NCBI RefSeq assembly: GCF_001636695.1
Contig: NZ_LGEL01000005.1
Coordinates: forward strand, 1 to 64,000
Source: Pedobacter panaciterrae
GTDB taxonomy: Bacteria; Bacteroidota; Bacteroidia; Sphingobacteriales; Sphingobacteriaceae
Length of the DNA: 64,000 nucleotides
Reading direction: 5' to 3'
Shown here piece after piece: positions 44,580 through 53,521 of this stretch (positions are counted from its first letter, which is position 1; each line of letters opens with the position of its first letter). The position numbers and the translations under genes were made by a program. The notes beneath the pieces were generated by a model. The model saw only the letters and a list, made by a program, of their open reading frames with translations, was not told the origin of the DNA and ran no database searches.

Positions 44580-44827
44580 CGTCATCTCGACGAAGGAGAG
44601 ATCTCTTGAATAAACATAAACAAGAGATCTCTCATCGCTGCGCTTCCTTCGAGATGACGGGTAGTAGTTATAGTTTTATTTCTTGATATTGTTTTTTGTT
44701 TCCGTCATTTCGCTTTTTTTACGTTCGTCATCTCGCTTTTTTACGTTCGTCATCTCGACGAAGGAGAGATCTCTTGAATAAACATAAACAAGGGATCTCT
44801 CATCGCTGCGCTTCCTTCGAGATGACG
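44580..44827. repeat. 168-bp tandem duplication of a palindromic repeat between hisH and hisB
   Basis: Two copies of an inverted pair occur at 44580-44608/44621-44659 and 44748-44776/44789-44827, exactly 168 bp apart. The left arm has core GAA. The right arm carries an extra 10-nt or so CATCGCTGCG segment, so arms pair only at their ends. A stretch beginning ACGTTCGTCATCTCG occurs three times in this gap. Confidence 0.88.
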
Positions 44828-44836
44828 ACTATCTAG

Positions 44837-45970
44837 TTACAATACTCCTTTTGTACTAGGTAAAACCAGCTTTTCAGCATCGCGCTTAATGGCCATTTTT
44901 ATTGCTTTAGCAAAAGCTTTAAATATAGCTTCAATTTTGTGATGCTCGTTTTCGCCTTCAGCTTTAATATTCAGGTTGCATTTTGCTGCATCACTGAACG
45001 ATTTAAAGAAGTGATAAAACATCTCAGTAGGCATGTCGCCAACCATTTCACGTTTAAAATCTGCCTCCCAAACAATCCAGTTACGACCACCAAAGTCTAT
45101 TGCCGCCTGCGCTAAACAATCGTCCATTGGTAAGCAGAAACCATAACGCTCAAGTCCCAGTTTGTTTCCTATAGCTTTAGCAAAAGCTTCACCTAAGGCA
45201 ATACCAGTATCCTCAATGGTATGATGTTCATCGATATGTAAATCGCCATTGGTCTTAATTCGTAAATCGATGCTTCCATGACGGGCAATTTGGTCAAGCA
45301 TATGATTAAAGAAGTTTAAACCGGTATCGATATCAGCTTTACCAGTGCCATCCAGATCAATGCTAATGCTAATCTTGGTTTCATTGGTATTGCGTTCATG
45401 GGTAATTGTTCTTGTACCTGCCTTCAGCATAGTATAAATATCAACCCAATTCTGAGTTTTTAATGCAATAATATCACTTAAATGCTCTGCTTTTTCCAGT
45501 TTTTCGTTAGCACCAAGCTGGTCGTTATTACAAATCCAAATGGCTTTAGCACCAAGATTTTTGGCTAAAATAACATCGTTTATGCGATCGCCAAGGACAA
45601 AAGAATTCTTTAGGTCATAAGCATCAGTGAAATAATGCTGCAATAAACCCGTATTAGGTTTGCGCGTTATTGCATTCTGATGAGCAAAAGTTTTGTCAAT
45701 AATTACCTCACTGAACTCAACACCTTCGCCTGCAAAAGTATCCATAATGAAATTATGCACCGGCCAGAAGTTTTCCTCAGTATGCGAATCTGTGCCCAAA
45801 CCATCCTGATTAGTAACCATTACAAGTTCATAATCCAGCTCTGCTGCAATTTTAGATAGATAGTACAGTGCTTTAGGGTAAAATTCTAACTTAGTAAATG
45901 AATCAATCTGCTCATCCGCGGGTTCTTTAATGAGTGTTCCATCACGGTCGATAAATAATACTTTCTTCAT
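44837..45970 (-). CDS. hisB: Bifunctional histidinol-phosphatase / imidazoleglycerol-phosphate dehydratase
   Basis: With the start at ATG 45970, the 377-residue product begins MKKVLFIDRDGTL, the HAD phosphatase motif. The longer frame adds a basic, low-complexity extension that overlaps hisC and is unlikely. The C-terminal half is HisB dehydratase with the metal-binding HHTIEDTG and HHKIEAIFKAF. The start overlaps the hisC stop by one base (TAATG). Confidence 0.95.
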   Translation of the reverse strand: MKKVLFIDRDGTLIKEPADEQIDSFTKLEFYPKALYYLSKIAAELDYELVMVTNQDGLGTDSHTEENFWPVHNFIMDTFAGEGVEFSEVIIDKTFAHQNAITRKPNTGLLQHYFTDAYDLKNSFVLGDRINDVILAKNLGAKAIWICNNDQLGANEKLEKAEHLSDIIALKTQNWVDIYTMLKAGTRTITHERNTNETKISISIDLDGTGKADIDTGLNFFNHMLDQIARHGSIDLRIKTNGDLHIDEHHTIEDTGIALGEAFAKAIGNKLGLERYGFCLPMDDCLAQAAIDFGGRNWIVWEADFKREMVGDMPTEMFYHFFKSFSDAAKCNLNIKAEGENEHHKIEAIFKAFAKAIKMAIKRDAEKLVLPSTKGVL

Positions 45971-47010
45971 TATAGTGTTTTTAGGGCTTTTAAGAGGATT
46001 TCGTTTTCTTCGGTGGTTCCGATGGTGATGCGGAGGCATCCTTCGCACAGTGATACTTTAGAGCGGTCTCTGATGATGATACCCTGATCTACCAGAGCAT
46101 TGTAAGTATTTAACGCATCATCAACCTGTATTAGTATAAAATTAGCATCAGATGGATATACCTTTTTAACCATAGGCAGTTCTGCCAGATCTGTACTTAA
46201 TTTGTCTCTTTGTTCAACTGTAATTTTAATCCAGCCATTTACCTGCTCTATGTTTTCCAAAGCTTTCAAAGCAATGTCCTGTGTGGCCTGGTTAATGTTG
46301 TATGGAGGTTTAACTTTATTCAAAACATCTATAACCAAACGAGAGGCAAAAGCCATACCCAAACGTAGTGCTGCAAGTCCCCATGCTTTAGAGAAAGTTT
46401 GCAATACCACAAGGTTCGGATATTCGGTTAATTCTTTAATAAATGTGCGTTGTTTTGCGTAGTTGATGTAGGCTTCATCTATTACTACAAGCCCATTAAA
46501 ATTGGCTAGTACTGTTTCGATATCTGTGCGGATAATTGAGTTTCCGGTAGGGTTATTTGGTGAGCAGATAAAGATCAGTTTAGTGTGCTCGTCAATAGCT
46601 TCTGCAATGCCCTCAAGATCCAATTGAAAGCTTGGTAGCAAATCAACTTTTCGTATTTCAACATTGTTGATGTTTGCTGAAACTTCGTACATGCCGTAAG
46701 TAGGAGGAAGGATAACTACATTGTCTATTCCAGGTTCACAAAATGCCCTGAAAAGAAGATCAATTGCTTCATCGCTTCCGTTTCCAAGAAAGGTGTTTTC
46801 AATTGGAACTCCTTTGATTTTGCTGATTGCATCTTTAAGATCAAGTTGCAAAGGATCAGGGTAGCGGTTGTAATTTTGATCTAACGGAGAGCCATAGCTA
46901 TTCTCATTAGCATCCAAAAATATACTTGCCTGCCCTTTATATTCATCCCTCGCTGTAGAGTAGGGACGAAGGTTTTTGATGTTTTCTCTTTGTAATTTAT
47001 TAATATCCAT
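45970..47010 (-). CDS. hisC: Histidinol-phosphate aminotransferase
   Basis: The PLP-dependent enzyme has FLDANENSYG, the PLP-lysine region LQTFSKAWGLAALRLG and the substrate-binding NNPTGN. ATG 47010 gives MDINKLQRENIKNL. An in-frame ATG at 47040 would add ten residues (MTTTENNTVN) that run into a repeat-like GTCATCCCG stretch, so the shorter form (346 residues) is preferred. It is translationally coupled to hisB. Confidence 0.93.
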   Translation of the reverse strand: MDINKLQRENIKNLRPYSTARDEYKGQASIFLDANENSYGSPLDQNYNRYPDPLQLDLKDAISKIKGVPIENTFLGNGSDEAIDLLFRAFCEPGIDNVVILPPTYGMYEVSANINNVEIRKVDLLPSFQLDLEGIAEAIDEHTKLIFICSPNNPTGNSIIRTDIETVLANFNGLVVIDEAYINYAKQRTFIKELTEYPNLVVLQTFSKAWGLAALRLGMAFASRLVIDVLNKVKPPYNINQATQDIALKALENIEQVNGWIKITVEQRDKLSTDLAELPMVKKVYPSDANFILIQVDDALNTYNALVDQGIIIRDRSKVSLCEGCLRITIGTTEENEILLKALKTL

Positions 47011-47069
47011 GTTAACGGTATTATTTTCTGTTGTTGTCATCCCGAATGAAGAGAGAGATGACGGGTATA

Positions 47070-48362
47070 TTAAATTTTCTCTCTCAATCTAATGCTTATT
47101 GCGTTCTTGTGTGCCCTTAAGCCTTCAGCCTCTGCAAGTACCTCAACAGTGTTGCCAATATGCTGCAAACCCTTAGGGCTGATATGCTGGAAGGTGATCT
47201 TCTTTACAAACGAATCAAGTGAAACACCTGAATAAGCTTTTGCAAAGCCACTTGTAGGCAAGGTATGGTTAGTACCCGAAGCATAATCTCCTGCACTTTC
47301 CGGCGTTAAATTACCCAGAAATACAGAGCCTGCGTTGGTTATAAGTGGTATAAGTTGTTCAAAATGATCTGTAGCAAGGATAAGGTGTTCCGGGGCATAA
47401 GTGTTGCTAAACTCCATGCCTTGTTCCAGATTTTTAACCAATACAGCATACGAATTTGCTATTGCAAGGGCAGTTACGTCTTTTCTTGGAAGTTCTTTTA
47501 GTTGAATTTCAACTTGTTCAAGTGTTTTAGTTATGATTTCGTTTGAAGTAGAGACTAGTATAGTCTGACTATCAGCTCCATGTTCAGCCTGAGCAAGAAG
47601 GTCGGAAGCTACGTATGACGGATTGGCAGTCTCATCTGCAAGCACCAAAACCTCCGAAGGTCCTGCCGGCATGTCAATTGCAGTCATGGTTGTCGACTGA
47701 ATCAATTGTTTTGCCTGCGTTACATAACGGTTTCCCGGGCCAAAGATCTTGTATACTTTAGGAACGCTTTCTGTTCCGTAAGCCATTGCTGCAACTGCCT
47801 GCGCACCTCCAACCAGATAAATCTTCTCAATCCCTAATTTCAAAGCGCAATAGGCCAGAAAGCAATTTGTTTTTCCATCTTTTTGAGGAGGGGAACAAAC
47901 TACTATTTCTTTGCATCCTGCAAGTATAGCAGGTATCCCAAGCATCAAAAAAGTACTTGGTAAAACTGCGGAGCCACCGGGGATGTAAAGTCCTACACGC
48001 TCAATAGCTCTGGCCTCCCGCCAACAGGTAACACCAGGCATTGTTTCTATCTTTTCTTCCTTGCTGGCCTGAGCTGCATGGAAAGTCCGGATGTTTTGGT
48101 AAGCAGTATCAATAGCTGCTTTTGCCTCTGCAGGAATAGATGCGGCTATCTCTTCAATTTCTTTTTTACCGATGAATAGTTGTGCTAATTCCACCTGGTC
48201 AAACTGTTTGGCAAAGCTAAACAGAGCCTTGTCTCCATCAGTTTTAACAGTGTCGATTATGGCTTTTACACGGTCCTGTATTGTAATATCGTCTTCCAGC
48301 TGTCTTAAACAGATTGATTCAATCTCTTGTTTAGATAAATCATTGTAACTGTAGATTTTCAA
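47070..48362 (-). CDS. hisD: Histidinol dehydrogenase
   Basis: The 430-residue enzyme oxidises histidinol to histidine in two steps. Signature regions include GLYIPGGSAVLPSTFLMLGIPA near 125, the loop GPGNRYVTQAKQ near 225 and AGPSEVLVLAD near 255; Zn ligands probably lie in LAQAEHGADSQ. It follows hisG after 68 nt and precedes hisC. Confidence 0.96.
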   Translation of the reverse strand: MKIYSYNDLSKQEIESICLRQLEDDITIQDRVKAIIDTVKTDGDKALFSFAKQFDQVELAQLFIGKKEIEEIAASIPAEAKAAIDTAYQNIRTFHAAQASKEEKIETMPGVTCWREARAIERVGLYIPGGSAVLPSTFLMLGIPAILAGCKEIVVCSPPQKDGKTNCFLAYCALKLGIEKIYLVGGAQAVAAMAYGTESVPKVYKIFGPGNRYVTQAKQLIQSTTMTAIDMPAGPSEVLVLADETANPSYVASDLLAQAEHGADSQTILVSTSNEIITKTLEQVEIQLKELPRKDVTALAIANSYAVLVKNLEQGMEFSNTYAPEHLILATDHFEQLIPLITNAGSVFLGNLTPESAGDYASGTNHTLPTSGFAKAYSGVSLDSFVKKITFQHISPKGLQHIGNTVEVLAEAEGLRAHKNAISIRLREKI

Positions 48363-48430
48363 GTTGTTATATTTTAAGTTTAACTATTAGTTAATGATAA
48401 AATAGGCGTTTTTTTATTGTAATCGTATGA

Positions 48431-49282
48431 TTAAGCAATGATTTTTTCAATAGGCATAACAACAATTCCCTGTGCGCCGGCAGCTTTAAGACTATTGATC
48501 TTTTCCCAGAAATCATGTTCAGCAATTACCGAATGAACAGCAACCCAATCCTCGTCGAACAATGGAACTACAGTCGGACTTTTTACACCAGGCAAAAGAT
48601 CTACAACTTTTTTAAGGTTAGACTTAGCCACATTAAGCACTACATATTTTGTCTCTTTTGCACGTAGTACAGAGCGGATGCGTTGTAACAATTCCTGAAC
48701 TTCAGGAAGTAATTCTGAACCTTCTTTTCCAATCAGGATAGCTTCAGATTTCATCACTTCTGAGAATGGTTTCAGACCATTACTTTTCAATGTTCCACCG
48801 GTAGAAACGATGTCGCAAATTGCATCACTTAATCCCAAACCCGGACCAATTTCTACAGAGCCTGAAATGGTACGAACCTCAGCATTTACATGATTATCTT
48901 TAAGGTATTTTTCAAGGATTACAGGGTATGACGTTGCTATTGCTTTTCCTTCCAATTGTGCAATTTCTGTAATTTGACTTTCGTTGGGAATTGCGATTTT
49001 AAGTGTGCATTTACCAAAGCCTAATTTTTGAAGATAAGTAACTTCAGAACCAGACTCTACAATTACGTTTTCACCAACTATACCTAAGTCGGCAATTCCG
49101 TCCTGCACATATTCCGGAATATCATCATCTCTTAAAAAAAGGATTTCCAGAGGGAAATTTGTAACAGTTGAGATTAATGAGCTTTTGTAGTTCTCGAAAG
49201 AAAGACCACAATTTTTAAGGATTTCTACTGATTTTTCGTTTAATCTACCCGATTTTTGGATAGCAATTTTAAGTGTTTTCAA
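48431..49282 (-). CDS. hisG: ATP phosphoribosyltransferase (long form)
   Basis: The 283-residue enzyme catalyses the first step of the pathway. It is the long HisG type with a C-terminal ACT-like regulatory domain (about 210-283), so histidine feedback is expected and no HisZ is needed. The phosphate loop is in SGSVEIGPGLGLSDAICDIVSTGGTLKSNGL. It is the first gene of the his operon, after a palindrome and promoter-like box. Confidence 0.95.
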   Translation of the reverse strand: MKTLKIAIQKSGRLNEKSVEILKNCGLSFENYKSSLISTVTNFPLEILFLRDDDIPEYVQDGIADLGIVGENVIVESGSEVTYLQKLGFGKCTLKIAIPNESQITEIAQLEGKAIATSYPVILEKYLKDNHVNAEVRTISGSVEIGPGLGLSDAICDIVSTGGTLKSNGLKPFSEVMKSEAILIGKEGSELLPEVQELLQRIRSVLRAKETKYVVLNVAKSNLKKVVDLLPGVKSPTVVPLFDEDWVAVHSVIAEHDFWEKINSLKAAGAQGIVVMPIEKIIA

Positions 49283-49360
49283 ATGTGCTTTTGATTATTA
49301 TTGAATTGAACAAGAAAATAAGGTCGGAAACAAGTTTTGAAGTACAAAACATTACATATA

Positions 49361-49378
49361 CATCGCCAATTGGCGATG
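49361..49378. promoter_or_regulatory. Perfect 18-bp palindrome before hisG
   Basis: CATCGCCAATTGGCGATG is an exact palindrome 79 bp upstream of the hisG start. It directly adjoins a promoter-like box, so it may be an operator for a histidine repressor or a leader hairpin. Confidence 0.55.
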
Positions 49379-49381
49379 GTG

Positions 49382-49389
49382 CAAATGTA
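49382..49389 (-). promoter_or_regulatory. Candidate -7 box for the his operon
   Basis: The minus strand reads TACATTTG (TAnnTTTG). It lies 4 nt beyond the 18-bp palindrome, so the palindrome would cover the transcript start. A -33 element is not clear. Confidence 0.45.
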
Positions 49390-49588
49390 AATGATGGTTC
49401 AAAATAGTGTTCATAATATTATTTAAGTTCCTTATCAACAATGGCTAGCATCCTGAGGAGATGCAAATATATAGATTGAAATCGCAATTCCAAATAAAAT
49501 TTGGTTTAAAATTGATCGGACTGGATGTTGAATCCAACAGGCAGGCAGAAATAAGGAGGTATTGTCCTTATTGAATTAGATATTTGAA

Positions 49589-49680
49589 TGGTTTTAGAAG
49601 GCCTTGCCGGGGCATTATGAAGGCTTTAGTCCTATCAAGGCCCTTGCAACCCCCTGTCAAGGCCCCATCAATGCCCGCGG
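49589..49680. repeat. Second inverted array of 11-bp units
   Basis: GGCCTTGCCGG, GGCATTATGAA and GGCTTTAGTCC run head to tail at 49600-49632. Then CTATCAAGGCC, CTTGCAACCCC, CTGTCAAGGCC and CCATCAATGCC run in the other orientation at 49632-49675. Reverse complements of the first set share the CAAGGCC or AATGCC ends of the second. The region is more GC-rich than its surroundings. The rest of 49283-49792 is AT-rich and gene-free. Confidence 0.8.
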
Positions 49681-49792
49681 AAAGAACAGCAGTCTGGTAA
49701 TTCTATATTAATTTAATGTAATTTTCTCAATACCGGACTTTTTACCTGATTTGAGTATTGGGAAAATAGTTAACTTTAGAGAAGTAATTGAT

Positions 49793-50371
49793 ATGTTAGA
49801 CTATACCAAATATAACGAGCATGAATTAACCCGGCTATTCAAGTCTGGGGATGATGCGGCGTTTAAGGAAATCTACATGAGGTATGATAAACCACTTTAC
49901 CTTTACGCATATCACAAACTTGGCAATAAAGAGGAATCACGCGATATAGTACAGGATGTTTTTGCATGGATGCTAAATAACCGTGAAACTCTCGACTTAA
50001 AAACTACGCTGTCCGGTTATCTTTATAAATCGGTTCTTAACAAAATTTTTAATGTTTTTAAGCATAAAGAGGTTTTACGTAAGTACGCAAGCGAAGGAAA
50101 TGATTACATAGATGTAGATAGTGAAGAAACTGATTTTCTGATTAGAGAGAAGGATATTGCAGCGATGATTGAAAAGGAAATATCGGCAATGCCGGCCGGA
50201 ATGCGAAAAGTGTATGAGCTGAAAAGAAAACAATACATGTCAGCTAAAGATATAGCTGAACAATTAGGGGTTGCGGAATCGACTGTAAACACCCAGCTTA
50301 AAAGAGCAATGAAGCATTTAAGGCTAAAGCTTGGCCTGGTCCTTTATTTGGTTTTTATCATTAATTCCTGA
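49793..50371 (+). CDS. ECF RNA polymerase sigma-70 factor
   Basis: From ATG 49793 the 192-residue product begins MLDYTKYNEHELTRLFKSG and has sigma region 2 (FKEIYMRYDKPLYLYAYHK, DIVQDVFAWML) and region 4 (ELKRKQYMSAKDIAEQLGVAESTVNTQLKRAMKHL). An in-frame TTG at 49751 would lengthen it. It belongs to the Bacteroidota family that works with FecR-type anti-sigma factors, and one follows on the same strand. Confidence 0.93.
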   Translation: MLDYTKYNEHELTRLFKSGDDAAFKEIYMRYDKPLYLYAYHKLGNKEESRDIVQDVFAWMLNNRETLDLKTTLSGYLYKSVLNKIFNVFKHKEVLRKYASEGNDYIDVDSEETDFLIREKDIAAMIEKEISAMPAGMRKVYELKRKQYMSAKDIAEQLGVAESTVNTQLKRAMKHLRLKLGLVLYLVFIINS

Positions 50372-50376
50372 TTTAT

Positions 50377-50521
50377 TGAACCCTTCACGTCATACTGAAC
50401 CCTTTCCGTCATCTCGACGATAGGAGAGATCTCTTGAACTATGCATGAACAAGAGATCTCTCCTATCGTCGAGATGACGGAAAGGGTTCAGTATGACGTG
50501 AAGGGTTCAGTATGACGTGAA
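50377..50521. repeat. Perfect 60-bp inverted repeat with 19-bp tandem tail
   Basis: Arms at 50377-50436 and 50450-50509 are exact reverse complements with a 13-nt loop. Their inner halves are the GAGATCTC family with core GATA/TATC. The right side continues with a 19-bp unit GGGTTCAGTATGACGTGAA at 50484-50502 and 50503-50521. The gap 50372-50711 has no gene otherwise. Confidence 0.95.
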
Positions 50522-50711
50522 AGTTCATTATAACGAATTGGGCCATTATACGATGTAGAAGTGTGCCAACTATATGTAGAAGTGTGCCATTAAAAGATAT
50601 AGATCACATTTATAAAAAAATATTTTAACAGGCTGTCCCCATTTGGTATTCTTGAGTTGTCTATATCTGCAGTGAGTGAAATCCCAAATTCAAATCAGCG
50701 GAAATCCCGAT

Positions 50712-51857
50712 ATGACAATGGAAAAAAAAGACATTAAAGAAGTTTTAGAGAAAGTGAGTGCTGGTACGGCCACTCAGGAAGAAGAAAATGCTGCCAAATA
50801 TTGGCTTCATTATTTTTCTAAAAATGATATCCCCGAACTTTCCGAAGATGAACTTAATCAGGAAACTGAAGCGATTTACAAATCGCTGATGGAAGGGCAG
50901 GCACCTGCAAAAGTAAAGCGTCTATGGTATCCGGCTGTTGCCGCTGCCTGCTTGTTAATTGCTATTGGAGGTGGCTTATTTTATTACAACCAGCGAATCA
51001 TTCCTGAGCCAACAACTGAAGTTGTAAAAAATATTGCTAATGATATAGCACCTGCTCAAAATACCGCTACTTTAATTTTGGCTAATGGGAAAAAGATAAT
51101 TCTGTCTGACGCTCCTGTAGGACTAATTGCTGAACAATCTAATGTCTCGATTTTTAAAACTGCAGGTGGAGAATTGCACTATAAGGCTAAAGCTCATGAT
51201 CAGGGATTTGTCGCCGAAAACACTGGATTAAATACCATTAGTACTGAAAAGGGGCAACAATACCAGGTTGTTTTGCTCGATGGATCAAAGATCTGGATAA
51301 ATGCTGCTTCTAAATTTACTTTTCCTGCATCTTTTGCCTCACTTAAGCAACGTAAAGTTGAGCTTGCCGGCGAGGCTTATTTTGAAGTTGCAAAAGACAA
51401 AGCCCATCCTTTTATTGTAAAAACAGATAAACAGGAAGTTGAAGTATTAGGAACACATTTCAATGTGAATTCTTACAGCGACGAGGCTGCAACAAAAACT
51501 ACATTATTAGAAGGCTCTGTTAGGGTGTGGAATAATAATGAGCAAAAGATTTTAAAGCCCGGTCAGGAATCTTTGCTGGCTAAAAATAGCCTGAGTATTC
51601 GTAAGGCAGATACAGAGGAAGCAGTGGCCTGGAAAAATGGAGATTTCATTTTTAATAATGAAGACCTTGCCAGTATTTTGCGTCAGGTTGCCCGCTGGTA
51701 CAATGTTGAAATTGTTGATGATGGAAACCACAAAAACCTTTATTTGAGCGGTACTGTATCCCGCTCAAAAAATATTTCGGCTGTTTTAAATGCGCTCGAA
51801 ATAACGGGCAAGGTTAAATTTAAAATAGATGGAAATAGAGTAATAGTTACAGAATAG
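50712..51857 (+). CDS. FecR-family anti-sigma factor
   Basis: From ATG 50712 the product has 381 residues: a cytoplasmic N-terminus, a membrane helix near 70-88 (WYPAVAAACLLIAIGGGLFYY), a FecR domain (about 175-270, with LDGSKIWINAASKFTFP) and a C-terminal DUF4974 domain (about 310-380). It should hold the sigma factor and release it on an outer-membrane signal. The frame can also start at GTG 50676 or ATG 50718. The next gene abuts its stop. Confidence 0.92.
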   Translation: MTMEKKDIKEVLEKVSAGTATQEEENAAKYWLHYFSKNDIPELSEDELNQETEAIYKSLMEGQAPAKVKRLWYPAVAAACLLIAIGGGLFYYNQRIIPEPTTEVVKNIANDIAPAQNTATLILANGKKIILSDAPVGLIAEQSNVSIFKTAGGELHYKAKAHDQGFVAENTGLNTISTEKGQQYQVVLLDGSKIWINAASKFTFPASFASLKQRKVELAGEAYFEVAKDKAHPFIVKTDKQEVEVLGTHFNVNSYSDEAATKTTLLEGSVRVWNNNEQKILKPGQESLLAKNSLSIRKADTEEAVAWKNGDFIFNNEDLASILRQVARWYNVEIVDDGNHKNLYLSGTVSRSKNISAVLNALEITGKVKFKIDGNRVIVTE

Positions 51858-53336
51858 ATGAGATTGATATTCGCATTTTTTTTGATTGTATTTTTATATA
51901 CTAATGCGAATGCGCAGGGCATTTCCCTGTCGCTAAAGAATACGGAATTGCCTACTGTTTTTAAAGAAATCAGAAAACAGTGTAATTATGATTTTCTTTA
52001 TGATAACTCCTTACTACAAGGATTAAAACCCGTAAACGTAACTATAAAAAATGCAGGTATTAAGTCGGTTCTGAGTGCTGTTTTTGAAGATCTGCCTGTA
52101 ACGTATGTTATCGAAAACAAAATTGTAATGGTTATTGCCAGGAATAAGAATGAAGTTTTGCCTCCGCAGAATTTGTATGCTATTTCAGGAGTGATTAAAG
52201 ATAAAAATGGCGAAACATTGCCCGGAGCGGGAATTTTACTTAGCGGATACCAGACAGGAACTGTAGCAGACAATGAAGGGAAGTTTGTTATCAAAAATCT
52301 AAAGGAAGGGAATTATAATGTGCTTGTTCAAATGATTGGATACTTGCCTGCTAATCAAAATGTAACCATTATTAATAAATCTGCCGATATAGAAATTATA
52401 CTTCAGGAAAATGTAAAGCAATTAAAAGAGGTGGTAATTGTATCAGATGCGCATCGTAAAGAGCGGCTTAAAGCCTTCAAGGAAAGCTTTATTGGTACAT
52501 CGCCCAACTCCAAAAAGTGCGAAATCGTTAACCCGGAAGTTATACAGTTTGATTATGACGATGAAAAACATATACTGAAAGCAGTAGCTGATGAATTTAT
52601 TGTTGTAGAAAATCAAGCGCTGGGGTATCGGATTAAATACCTGCTTAAGTACTTTGAAGAAGATGAAGAAACAAAGATTGTGTTGTTTTATGGCTATCCT
52701 TTTTTTGAAGAAGTTAAAGGCTCCAGATCAAAAATAAGGGGCTATCAGGAAAAAAGAAAAGTAGCATATCTGGGTTCGCCACAGCATTTTTTTAGGTCGT
52801 TGTATAACAATTCGGTTGACCAGGAGGGGTTTGTTGTTAATAAACTGGTAAAAGCTCCAAATAAAGATAAACTCCCTGATACTATTATTAAGGAAAAGAT
52901 TAAAATCTTTTCGGATGTAAATGGTGAAGAAATAAGTCCAAGAAACAGAAAGGACTCTTTGAACTATTGGTTTGCTATGAAAAATAAACCAGATACAGTT
53001 GAGGTGATGAGTAGGGGGAATGTGCGAATAGATACATTGGTTAAACAAAAATTGAGTAGCCTAAAAACTCTCAATTATAAAGATGCATTGTACATCGTTT
53101 ATAAAAAGGAAAAGGAAACAAGAAACTATGCGCGTAATTCGGGTTACAAGATCGAAAGACCGCGGGAATATTCGAGGTATCAGATCTCACTGGTTTATCA
53201 ATTAAAACCTTCAATCAATTTTTATGAAAATGGAGGTATTTATGACCCTGGATCACTTCTCTTTGAGGGTGTTTGGGGTTATGAAAAAGTGGCCGATATG
53301 GTACCAATGGATTATAAAATAGAAGAACAATTATGA
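51858..53336 (+). CDS. STN and carboxypeptidase-regulatory domain protein without barrel
   Basis: The 492-residue protein has a signal peptide ending in NANAQ (about 20), then an STN domain (about 22-95) with NTELPTVFKEIRKQCNYDF, then a carboxypeptidase D regulatory-like domain (about 105-190) with GEGTLPGAGILL-type strands. The remaining 300 residues show no TonB plug or beta-barrel. STN domains usually contact FecR-like proteins, and the start directly follows the FecR stop, so it may be a signal input partner. Confidence 0.85.
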   Translation: MRLIFAFFLIVFLYTNANAQGISLSLKNTELPTVFKEIRKQCNYDFLYDNSLLQGLKPVNVTIKNAGIKSVLSAVFEDLPVTYVIENKIVMVIARNKNEVLPPQNLYAISGVIKDKNGETLPGAGILLSGYQTGTVADNEGKFVIKNLKEGNYNVLVQMIGYLPANQNVTIINKSADIEIILQENVKQLKEVVIVSDAHRKERLKAFKESFIGTSPNSKKCEIVNPEVIQFDYDDEKHILKAVADEFIVVENQALGYRIKYLLKYFEEDEETKIVLFYGYPFFEEVKGSRSKIRGYQEKRKVAYLGSPQHFFRSLYNNSVDQEGFVVNKLVKAPNKDKLPDTIIKEKIKIFSDVNGEEISPRNRKDSLNYWFAMKNKPDTVEVMSRGNVRIDTLVKQKLSSLKTLNYKDALYIVYKKEKETRNYARNSGYKIERPREYSRYQISLVYQLKPSINFYENGGIYDPGSLLFEGVWGYEKVADMVPMDYKIEEQL

Positions 53337-53521
53337 ATACTCATATAAAGATGCCCAGCGACTCTCACGCATAATGATCGGTGCCCATGTTTTTGCATGG
53401 GCTTCCCGATCTTGGTACTCTGATAAAATCACCTTAAGGTTGGTGTTTGTTGTAACATATTAATTACGGTTAAAACGCTTTAGTAAAGCTTATTGTACCT
53501 TTATGGCACACACACAACCAA

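Noticed and set aside
44580-44827. Insertion sequence in the his operon
   Set aside because: No transposase or other reading frame lies between or near the arms; only a repeat duplication is seen.
45971-46048. Upstream start for hisB
   Set aside because: It adds a basic, low-complexity stretch that overlaps the hisC end; ATG 45970 fits the coupled TAATG.
49283-49360. Histidine leader peptide or T-box riboswitch before hisG
   Set aside because: No His-codon run or T-box-like features were visible in the 79-nt leader.
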